From positions 48,752,941-48,816,940 of the forward strand of contig CATQJL010000112.1 of assembly GCA_958299035.1 (NCBI GenBank): a stretch of DNA of 64,000 nt, read 5' to 3'. A program made the translations under genes and the position numbers. The stretch comes from Cylicocyclus nassatus (lineage: Eukaryota; Nematoda; Chromadorea; Rhabditida; Strongylidae). Positions 29,583-41,500 of this stretch are shown in pieces. The stretch's first letter is position 1, and every line of letters starts with the position of its first letter. Under the pieces are notes generated by a model. The model was not told the origin of the DNA, made no database searches, and saw only the letters and a program-made list of their open reading frames with translations.

Positions 29583-32500
29583 GTAAGACTTTCTAGTATT
29601 GATTCTTTGTCACGTCTAATTTTTTTCAAGTTTTCTTAAATTCTTGTATTGTTCATACACTTGAAAGGATGCTTAAAAAGTAAGTTTCATGAGCGCATAT
29701 GTTACTTGGCAAATGAGTGACGTAGATTGTAGCTGAAATTGATTGAAAGATGCTTACAACGGACTTCCTTTTACGGAGTGGCCTTTCTATATGCCTTTCC
29801 ATATCACTTTGTAGAGTAATGAACAGTGATTTCAAATCTGCCTTCCATCTCTGTGGAACAGCTCTCCGAAAGAAGATATGAGCGTTTCTAAATTCGTCAA
29901 GCCCTTCAAAGAAAGTGAAATTAGCGAAAAGCTGTGCAAAAACACCTACGCGAACTTCCGTTGTATTCTGTTTTCCTAAGCACGGAACGATACTTGGTGA
30001 CCCCGGCCATTCATAATGGTTTGTATATCAAAAAATGCGCCTTTTAATGCTGGTTCGAATACTGTTTTCCATATCTGTGAAACGAGAACCTGGATGGAGT
30101 TATATTTATTTTTTCAAAAATGAATTGCGCTACTGCGGAGGGTGATCATTAGTAAAAATTTTCCTTTTCTCAAATACTAAATATGATTCAAATAGGTATA
30201 AATATAACGTCACACTTTTTCCTCAGTAGCTTCAAACGGTAAAAAGATGATCCAATTGGGTGGTTTCAATTACCTAAAAGCACGCAAATTTTGTACGAAA
30301 AAAAGTTCATAATTGCCTTAATATGATCGATTCGCAGATTTCGAGCACAGATTTAGAATCAACGTTTCGAGGTGCACCTTGTGGTATATATCGCATTCCA
30401 AATGGCCGGGGTCACCAAGTATCCTTTCCTGTAAGTTGTGTTCATTCTTTATAGTCAATGTACTTGATAAAAATTTGGTTCCTTACTTTCAGCTGTTTTT
30501 GCACAGCTGCACACTCTTATAATTTTTTTCATAGAGAAGTTCCGCAGTAAAAGAAGACATGGAATCACCGCTTATTGACCTATAAAGTGATGCAGAGGTC
30601 AGTATAAAGACCGCTTCGACTAGGAAGGCTTTCCTTGTTAGGCTACAGCTACGTGTTGCAGCTCGTCATTAGATAAATCTCGGTCAACTTTACGATTCAA
30701 GAGACAATGAGTAGGAATTGTTCAACTGCAGTTTTTTTTGCAGGAGATACAGGAAGTTATCGCTCAATCTTGTCTTTCAGCAATTTCCTTTTCCACTCCC
30801 AATTGGTCCTCTTGATCCGTCAGAAATCCTAAACGTAACGGATGTATCGGAGCAATGTCTAACAGATGTCAACAGATTCACATCGAGTCTAAACACCTAT
30901 GTGCAAACCTTCACGGAATGTCAACAAGCCGGAGGATATACTAAACAGCAACAGAGAGTGCTCGACGAGCATATTTTTGCTGTAAAGCGTTAGTTTTAAA
31001 AAAAAATTCCTAAGAACGATATAAGCATTTTTGAAGTTTGAGGAATGGGTGGAAATGCTTTTGCGCAGGCGCGTTTTTGCGGTATTTTTGTAGAAATAAT
31101 TGCAATAGAGGAAAATAAACAGTTGCAAGAACGTTTCCTTACATCGTTTAGAGATTGACTCTTTTGGCAAGATTCCGGCAGGTTTGTTGCAGTACGCAAT
31201 AGTCAACACTGGATCATATTCGGAATGCATGGATTTAGTCGCACCATACAAGGTGCAATTTTGTTATTTGGCCGCCAACGTTGCTATGGTAGGCAGCCTT
31301 TTCCAGAATGTATGACTTGTGCGCTTTACCGCAATGTACAGGAAGGGCCCGAATTAGGAAAACTTGGTCCAAAAATTGCTGTATGTATGCCAAAAAGCTG
31401 CACTGAAACGGTAGCTGGTAAAATGAAGGAGTATACAATGATGGCCGTTTAGTCTTTGTTTAGGATATCACAAGGATTTTGGAAAGCACTGGTATACAGC
31501 AGTACATACCCATCAACTTCACTGCTTCTGCGAATTGTGTACCGTTGAAAAACACATACTCTACGAATTTCTGGATTTTTATGTAAGCTTACCGCTACAT
31601 CGATTAGAATTAATAGTGACTGAACTTGAGTTAGCTTTAGCCAATTGCACGTTTGGCTTGAGATTTTGCTTTTACATTAGCTTTTGCGTCCACCAACGAA
31701 AAATGCATCTTACAAACAACTTAATGGCTGAGTATAAATATGTCACATTCTCAATTAGATAGACTAGCTCTTGGTCTTCGGAGTGCTTCAGCGATCTTCT
31801 ACTCATTGAGTATATACTCTTGATCTATTGAGTTGTCTCGAAAGTTTTGTCCATCTAACGATGGGTCACAAAAATTTATACAACGTCGACCGACAAACGA
31901 CATATTTGATATTCGATTCAGACTTTTATCCTCTTATTGGTAGCTACCGTTACCTCTGATCTATGCATATTTTATCACTGGCTTCCTGTATAATCAACCA
32001 GTCACGTGAAATTTTCCCTAAACCTTGAAAAATTCATGTTAGCATTTCGAGAGAGCGCTGGCGTCTGTGATAGAGAATGATACTCTACATTTTGTTTATT
32101 TTGAATTGCCCTAGACCAAATCCTTGAGAATACACTATCCGTTATTTGGGAGAAGAACGGGTTTTTTGAGCACGTGTTACGCATGGGAGTATCAAAAAGT
32201 CCAAAAAGCTGTTTTCAAAGCAAATCAGGGTGGTGTACCAGCATAGATTATTCTGATAGCTCCAACTCGCAGAAAATTCAAAAGCTTTCATGTTTTTACT
32301 GCAGTTGTGTATTTCATGTCATTACAAAAAACGAGACCTCCCAAAAAGGTTATTTTTTAAAGCTCCAAAAGAAGATTGAAATTTTTTAGGCGTAGATTTG
32401 CTCGATTCGTATTGAACCTACTCTCCATCGAAAGTCTAGAACAAAATTTTTGAAAATTATTGAAGTCTTAGTATTTAAAAATGAGGATGTAAAATTTTAA

Positions 32501-35500
32501 CAATTATCGCACAGCAGATTTGGTTTAAAAATGTCGCATACACGGAGGGAAAAAATGCTGCATCAAATGTCTACTCGACGCATTCAAGCCCTTTTTATAC
32601 GAGCTTTTATAGTCATTCGAAAAGGCAGATAAAACTTTCGAAACAACTTACTTGGGTTTATTAAGCTTATTAACAAATGGTTGTTTTCTGCGTGCCTTTT
32701 CTGAAATATTTTTCACCTGTTTTACACTTTTTTCAAAGAAAATGCCTATGGTTATGCATAATCAAAGCTGCTATGCTTAGACTGCCAAATATGAAACTGC
32801 CACGCTCGAAAACGGAAATTTTGTTCCGAAATTCTTTCGAAGTCAAAAACAAGAGAAGCGTTCTCACAAACATAGTGGTCACCTTTCTTGCATTAAGAGC
32901 AGGAAGAGACGTAAGGTCTAACAGGGTGATAAACCGCAAGTATTTTATTGAACTTTCTCCACTACATTTCACGACATTATCTGCCAGCCACCCTCTTGCA
33001 TTAAGGCTGCTTTCATACTGATCCCGAAGTCCGGGAACCTTATGTCTCCTCTTACTCTTAGGCTGCTTTCATACTGATTTCGAAGTCCGGGAACAGTTTC
33101 AGCACAGCGCTTGAAATGAGCGCTGTGCTGAAACTGTTCCCGGATTTCGAAATCAGTCTGAACGCAGCCTAAGAGTAAGAGGAGACATAAGGTCTTCATA
33201 TGGTTTTGGCATGAAAAATATTAATAATTTGTGGCTACCTGCACAATAGTTATGACAACTGGAAACTCGTTGACCTGTACATATGCAGAGGGTCCATGTT
33301 ACATTAATCTAAGGACATCAGATTATAGATAGTTAACTTTTCTAAAGAACTAATTGATAGATAAATTAGCAGATAACTAAATTATAACATATATAAGCAT
33401 ATTGTTGAAAGATAATAGAAATCTAAGAACCATAGTTTTAACGCTAAGAATCATACTTAAAGCGAACACATAAATCAAACGTGCATCCCAGAGGGGGAAA
33501 TTAGCATTTATTAACTTATCGCTGTGCTAAAAGGCATTAAATAAGAGAATAATACACAAGATAGTTAGGGGAACCCTGGCGTAGTGTGGCGCGGATTATT
33601 CGATGCAGTTTGCATCACGGGTAACGCTCCCCAGCGATGAAGAGGCTTTCCTTAGCCCTGGAGGAAAATATTCCTCCTAAAGGAAACTGCATAAGAGTTC
33701 AGGAAGGATCGCCTCGAACTCGATGGATCTAAGGTCCAACAACAAAAATTAGACAAGTCATTTGAATGAATGTTCCATGTTGTCCGCGTCTGCAAATGAT
33801 TATAGAGGACACCGGCTTAAGATTGTGAATAATCCAGGATCGAATAGCTACACGGGCAGTAAATGTCAAAGAAAGAAGTGCCATATATGTGAAAAGATCA
33901 ACTTCACTAGTCTTGTTAGAAGCTCAACAACGAATTACTACTTTAAAACAAACAAGACAGCAATTTCAAACTGTGATTCGAAAAATGTGATCTATATAAT
34001 AACATGTCTCACACGTACATTGCAGTATGTTGGGGAGACAAAACAATCATTACGATCGAGAATTAATCAGCATAAAGATTTCGAGTTTTCGAAAAGGTAA
34101 CTTGAACACGTTCATGGTTAAACATTTTTAGAATACAGGACATGATCCAGAAAATATATGCATAGACATTTTAGGTTGTGTTGAAAGTGAAGAAAATACC
34201 AAGAAACACTTGAGAGATAGAGAGTTACAATGGATACAGTACATGGTTACTGCCTATCCATTTGGTTTTAAGGATCAAATTAAAGGATTTGGTAATATTT
34301 CAGATAATGTTAATCCATTAGAAAAGAAAGCACATCCATATTTTAGATGTTCAGTCAGTAACAAAAGATTTAGAGGAAAGAAAAAAAAATCAAGAAAGAA
34401 AAGTGAATGTCCTGACAGAAATGAAGACGTTTTGACTGCAACAAATACTTTACAGGGTAACAATCTTGTTGTTTATTTTCGAAAACGAAACAAACAAGAT
34501 ATTTCAAGGCTGACATTGCACTTTCAGTCCTAAATTTACAATGTTATCGTTTGAACATAAATATAAGATATATGCATTGCTTGCTACACCATTTTGGGAA
34601 AGAAATAAACTGAAAGTCAAACAAGAAGAAATAGAGGTAACCATACCTTAGGTGAAATATTGGATAAGCTTGAACTGCGTAAGGATGTAATAGTACAAAA
34701 ATTAAAAGAATAGTTAAAGAAACTATTAATATGCAAGACGCAGATGAACTGAACAATATTAAGGTATCGATACGATACAATTTGAGAAAGCCAGTAGGTT
34801 TGGAGATGTTCAATTATAATAGCTTTCTCAGAAAACTCAATGATTCTACAATGAAATTTATAGAGGAACAAGAATGTGAGTGTACAAAATACAACGAGTG
34901 TTGATGATTACTTACCATAAACATCTTTGCACAGGAAATGTGGATTTTATACAGAACGAAAAACTGAAATCTATTTTCAACAGAGGAACGAAGTACAGAA
35001 CACATACGGTGATTACTAAGGACGACATTACAAAAGTGACAAACGATTTGAGTTTACAATTAGCAGTCAAGTACGTTCGAAAATACAAAGCTAGCTCTTC
35101 CGTCAGAGTTCAATTTACAAATGAATTATGTAAATATATCAAGAAAGAGAATGCGTTCAACATGTATGATCCAGAACGGATTGACTATGACGAATATGAT
35201 GCAGAAGTTTTAAGAAAACTACAAAGACATTTTATTAGGTCGTTCCGAAAGTTCTTTCCGTTTTTTCAACGTATCATAAAAACACGTGGAACCAAGAAGG
35301 GAAAACGCTTCAGGCACTGTTCGACGCAACTTTTCTTCCTCTTTTCAACTATCATATCCTTGTGCCGCTCGCTCTTGTGGTCAGTGAGATAATGGCCGAA
35401 ATTTCGGACCCGTGGTTTTTACCATGTCCAACTTTGGCAATTTTTCACTATCTTCTTTTTTGACTTTTGGAAAAGCTTTGATAACAGTCGGATAGAGTAA

Positions 35501-38500
35501 ACAAAGTGCAATATCATGCAATTTTTTGGCAATTTCATCTGGCTTATCATTATTTTTGAGATAACTTTTTCAGAAGTCTTCACTTTTTCAGAGTCACAAA
35601 ACACACAAACGCTCTGAACATCAACAAATCTTCGGTTTTCGAAACTTTCAAAAGCCATTTATGATTGTACACTATTTTTAGAAAGTAACTGAACGTTTAC
35701 CGCTTCGAAATATGAGATTTCGCATTTCACGGGCACATCAGGAGGCGGGTTCAAAATAAAGATTTATGGAAATTTTATCGCCAAAGACCTCACAAACTAA
35801 GAAGAAAAAACACTCATCAGAAAGACGAGAAAAAGCCGGATCAAATGACACCTTAGTTGTGCGTCGTTTCATGTTCTATGGCTTCTGGCATCCCCAAAAG
35901 TGGAATTTGATAGCATCAGAAAAATAATTCTAAAAATGTTTTGAGGCTAGCTATAGATGCCGAAAAATTGCATGATATTGCACTTTGTTTACTCTATCCG
36001 ACTGTTATCAAAGCTTTTCCAAAAGTCAAAAAAGAAGATAGTGAAAAATTGCCAAAGTTGGACATGGTAAAAACCATAAGTCCGAAATTTCGGCCATTAT
36101 CTCACTGACCACAAGAGCGAGCGGCACAAGAATATGATAGTTGAAAAGAGGAAGAAAAGATGCGTCGAACAGTGCCTGAAGCGTTTTCCCTTCTCGGTTC
36201 CAAGTGTTTTTATGATACGTTGAAAAAACGGAAAGAACTTTCGGAACGACCTAATATTACAACTTCAATAAATAAAGCCACTTCGAATTATAGTTTCACG
36301 TGCAAGAAATCCTATCTACATATGATGAAGAAAGAAATGGAACAGTCGGCTTTGAATGGGTATATTTACGTATCAACTAGACTTAGTGAGAATGCTGTCT
36401 TTTTGAAACACAAAAGAATTCTTAATAGTTTGAACATTAATCTTTTAGATGAATGTAGTGTAATCCCTAGAATTTATGGCATTCGAAAAATGCACAAAAC
36501 ACCAATTAAGTTTAGATTCATCACTGGCGCCAAAAGAAGTACGTTAAAACCCTTTACTAAATTACTACAGCTGATACTTGCCCATATAAGAAGGCATTTC
36601 TGCAATTACTGCAAAGTTATTTGGCAAAGATCAAAAATAAAACATTTTTGGGTTATAGAAAATAGTAGCCAAGTGTTGAAGGAACTGGCGACAGCTCGAG
36701 ATAGCCTAGAAGTGTACTCGGCCGACTTCTCTAGTCTTTTTACAAGTTTGCCACATGATATCGTAAGAACAAACCTCAAAAAGCTTATAAGCCTATCTAT
36801 GAAAGGTTATAAATACATCAAAGTGCATGGCAATAAAGTCACATATGCTAGCTCAGACTTAACACAAGGCCGTTATTACCAAGTTGAAGATGTGATATAT
36901 ATGGTCGACTTGCTGTTAGAGTCCAGCTACTTATTTTTTGGTGGTGTTATCTACAGACAGATAAAGGGTATACCCTCAAGGTGCGTCGTGCAGCCCTCAA
37001 ATGGCAGACCTTACATTAGCATATATGGAATACGAATTCATGAAGAGGCTAACAAGAACGCTAGGCCATAACATTGCCTTATATAATTTCACCTATAGAT
37101 ACATAGATGACATACTGAACGTCTCTAATAATGCATCAGAATTCGAAAGAAGTTTGAAAGAAATATATCCCTCAACTTTAGAAATAGATAAGACCAACGT
37201 TAGTCTAAACGAAACGAATTTTCTTGACTTGAACATGATAGTTTGTGGGAACATGATCAATATGTATAATAAGACAGATGCGTATAACTTCAAGGTCAAT
37301 AGATACCCACAATGAAGATCTAATATGCCGAGATATAAATTGTTTAATACTTGTACTACGGAAATACTCAGAATATCTAGAAACTGCTCCGATTATACAA
37401 AATTCAAAGAAAGATCATAGAACTAGCTATGACGACGAAGAATAATGGATGGGAATATAATATTTTTATGATCAAACTTCACTATGTATTCCTTGATAGG
37501 CCATATATAATGCGTAAATATGGATTCGCCACAGTTATACATTTACCACTTATATACGAATTGCGAAATACTTGGGATACAGCTAGCGCGCTCTGAGGTC
37601 ATGGCGGGATAACACTTAATCGAATATGAGGTTGCAATCAATTGCCAGGTCACTCGTTGTTCGTGTTAGAGTTATGTAGTCTTTCATCTCCATTTACCTT
37701 CATGCCCTCTTGTTTTTGTTTGATTCAAAGTCTGTAGGTTATCTCTTTTGCTAGAGTTTTGAGGCTTTCTTGGGAACTACTGATGAGGGGCACCAAGGAA
37801 GCTGCACTACCGGTATAGTTCTTAGCTCCGAAACCGGATAGTGTTCAAATTAAGAACAAAAAATTGTTGTGTATGTCTTGATGTCCTTGTTAATTTATAA
37901 ACTAAAAACTCACATTTTCCAATATAGCCAATGGTTACTTATTCTAAATACTGCCCAGCACAGCATTTATTTGATTAGTTAGACCGAAAAGTAGAGCCGG
38001 AAGCATAGCTATGGCTTTTTTTGTAGGTAAGGAGACAGCTATGTGAAAAGTGCCAAAACTCGTTGGCCGATTTCTCAAGCTATTCGTCAGCTCTCCCTTG
38101 AAATATAGCCCTACAATGCAGATGATTGGAACCTCCATCATAGAATTGGTACTTGGACTGCAGCAGTCTGCGAACAACTGTTGCAGTATATTTAACCGCA
38201 AGAAGGCGCAAACAAAAAAAGAACAGCTGGTTTCGCGGAGAGGCCAAAGAAGGCTATAGGAAAAACTACAGACCGTGCCGCGGAAGAACGGCAGAGAAAA
38301 TCGTCCGTCTGGAGGATCGCTCCAGCAACGCCGCGTTCTTCGAACTTCGTGAACATGTTGTTCATTCTCATACTGTTGCTGCATGGTCATCAGCGGGAGG
38401 GTTTGAAGGCAGTGTCCGGGCAAATTCGATTTTTTTAGGATATCCACTTACCGGGGGTTATTCGAGACGCTGAATCCGAAAATCCATATTAGATAGCGCA

Positions 38501-41500
38501 AAAACGGCGGGAACAGTTTCCAAAACATTACAATTTGAGATTCGATGTCCCCGCCAAGACTGAGACGCAGAGTCGCTGCGGGATCGTACGCCTTTGACTG
38601 TGGCGATATGCTACTCTGCCGCGGAGCAGGACGCGTAAGTTTTCCCATATTCGGATAGTTTTTCTTGCTTTAGCTGGAACGTTATCTAAAATTTCAAAAT
38701 CCCCACCTTATCCGGACGCTGCCTTTGAAGACAGCGTCCACCCAGAATTTGGCCCTCCCCCATGTTTTCGTCAATCTGCGGCCTCAGTGGCCCTGATTAC
38801 AGTTTCCGAACTTCAAACTCTCCAAAATTCACAAAAATCCGATTCCTGGGACCTTGTCTTGAGAGCGCGGACGAGTTTCGATCGCTCGTCCCCGTCGGCA
38901 GACCAGCGGGGAGGAGCTGCAACTGCATGGGGGCAGTTGCATTGCAGTGTGCAGTGTGCAGCTTCTGTCACTACCATGTCAATACGTGTCGGGAGGCAGT
39001 CCGGCTGGGCGGAGTCTGATACAGACTCCGCCCAGCCAGGAACTTTCAGGCCCCTTATCTCCATTCAGAGACAACGTTAGAAGACCGGACCAACGCAGAT
39101 GCCCCTTTTCTGGGTCCTTCATTCAGGATCGACACTAATCGGAGGGGGTTAGGCTTAGCCTGGACGCTGCCTTTAATGCTGGACTTTCAGTCAACAAGTT
39201 TGGTAAGGCTGAGGAAAACAATCGTCGCGCGTTGCTTGAACTGTACTTTGGAGTCATACCTGTTATTCTTTCCTGGAGTGTTGCCGGTGTTTCGCAGAAA
39301 GGATTAAAGCAGAACCCAAAAACAAGTGCAGCAGCTCTTTAATTATAGTCACTATTGGACTGTAGCCCATTTTGGCAAAAATACTAATTTGAGAAGCTTT
39401 TACACCGTAGAAAATGCACTTTTTTCAATCAAAAAAGGCTGCGAGTAAACTCTGGTCTCGCTTATGAAGATTGTGACCCCTTTGAACGCTAAGTATTTTT
39501 TGAAAACGAATTTTCGTTTTTCATGGAACATTTGTGAATTCAATTTGGGAAGCATTTATAAAGTTGGGTTTTTCCTTTGAAAAAGTAGACTTGCATGCAG
39601 TGGTCTCGCTGGCAGTATAAAGGTAAGAAACATTGTTAGCTAAACATTTTCCAAAGAAAATTCTCGGATTTAGAACTCTCACTCTCTGTGGAATTCTCGT
39701 GAAAATCTGAGGTTGGAAAGCATTTACACTGCGAAATAAGCATTTTTTGGTGTAGACTCCGCAAGCAAGCTGATCTAGCTGGTCTCGCTAGTATAAAAGT
39801 GGTAGCTCTTGAACGCCAAATATTTTTTAAGAAAATTTTTTTTTCGAAAATTTGATATTGGGACGCGTTTATACAGCAGATGCCCTTCTCTTCTCGAAAA
39901 GAAAATTTGTAAGCAAACTGTGGTCTCGGCGGAGTATAATCGGAACTTTATGAGGCTAAGTAACCAAAGAATTCTTCTTGATGAAGGTTTGTAATAATTT
40001 CAAATTGAGAAGCATTTATACAGCAGGTGTTTTTATAGGAAAAAACTGTGAACAGACTATTGCTTCGCTGGTAGTATAGTCGGAACTATTTAAGGCTAAG
40101 TACTCAAAGATTTTCTAATGAATATTTTGTGGGGATCTCAGCTTGAGAAGCATTTACACTGCACTTTTTTCCAAAGACCTTGTAAGCAAACTGTGTTCTC
40201 GTTGGTGTTAGGATCGGAGCTTTCAGCCAAAGTGTTCTTTCGAAAGCAACTCATTGCCTCCATGGAAATTTTGTGAATATCTCAAATTGAGAAGCATTTG
40301 TACTACAGAAAATGCTCCTTTTCCATAAAAAAGAGACTAAGCAAACTATTCCGTTGATAGTACAAATTCTTTTTGGGCTTCAATGTTTAAGAAGTGGTTG
40401 TTGGCCGTTACTAACTGAACAAGATAGCGAGCTATAGCAAAGTGCTATACTTTTCTTCCTTTATCAAAAAAGAACTTTGTTAAACTTTGTTCTTGTCTAT
40501 ACCTTCAATGCTAAATTTTCCATGTATCAGACTTTCTAGACAAATGAAAAAGATAGTGTGGAGTCACATTTTCGACTAAGCACCTGCTAATTACTTACCT
40601 TATCCCAATTATAGGGATCCGAAGGGTCGCTAGTAAATATATCGTTAAGAATGCTGTATCTAAATTTTTTTTTGGGGAGGGGGGGGGGGGGGTAGAAGCG
40701 ACATTCTTTTTTTCGCAGCTCTACCTGTGAACATGTTTGCAGCGTTGTCGTGATGTTTCATAATCAGTTCCATCTAGATTTCCATGTAAAGTTATGGCTA
40801 GGTTCATTTTCTTACCCAATGTGTTGATTTCAGCTGCTTCGTGGCTTTCTTCGTTATTTGGGCAATTCTGGCTACTTTTACCGATTATATTCTTGATACC
40901 TATTACAAGGGCAGAGTTTATGGTGCAGGTAAGAAAGCGAAAAATCTCTTCATGTGATAACGCATTTTTTTACGCACTACTTTATGGTCATTACCCACGC
41001 AAAGAATTTGAAAACTTTTTTGTTGCGATAAGGCAAAACAACCTTATACAAAAGCTTAGGGTACATAGTGGCTGAAAACTTAAACACTATAAGTGCTGAC
41101 TTCTTCGCAAAATCTGAAAAATTGACAAGGAGGTTGCCTAGTAAAGATCAGTCGGTTTGCTAATGGTCTGGAAGCGCAGCTAAAACCGCGAATAGTGAAT
41201 ACTTGCCAGAATTTTGGGCAAAGATGAATTCAAGAGCAAGCTAGATGGCCTTTCTGAAACTTGATCTCTACAAACTCCAATCAAGTCTCAGATCTTTCAG
41301 AATGTTTCATCAAACTTTTTAATGACATTTGTCTAATTCTAGTTATTTGTAAAATAAAAAATCTAGTCATTCGGCTATTTATTTTTTAGTCTATTTAGCT
41401 ATTCTTCTAAGTTTTTATACTAATGTCAGGAAGGAGTTTAAGACTGATGAAAAAAAAACAACAGAACAATGACCTTTTGATTGTTTTTTTTGCAAATTTT

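Larger units (their letters stand above)
33540..37600 (+). mobile_element. Penelope-like retroelement with N-terminal GIY-YIG (Naiad/Chlamys-like), interrupted
   Basis: In 5' to 3' order the + strand encodes a GIY-YIG endonuclease (33762-34290), a basic linker (to 34533), the N-terminal part of a reverse transcriptase (about 34860-35232), a mariner-type insertion (35235-36254), the reverse transcriptase core (36255-37315) and its C-terminus (to about 37570). Canonical Penelope elements have GIY-YIG after the reverse transcriptase; the permuted order matches the Naiad/Chlamys clade. Several frameshifts and stops show that it is dead. Its outer borders are not sharply defined. Confidence 0.8.

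Noticed and set aside
39394..40395. tRNA-like genes suggested by the GTGGTCTCGCTGGTAGTATA segments
   Set aside because: No acceptor stem, T-arm or anticodon arrangement could be built around the segments.
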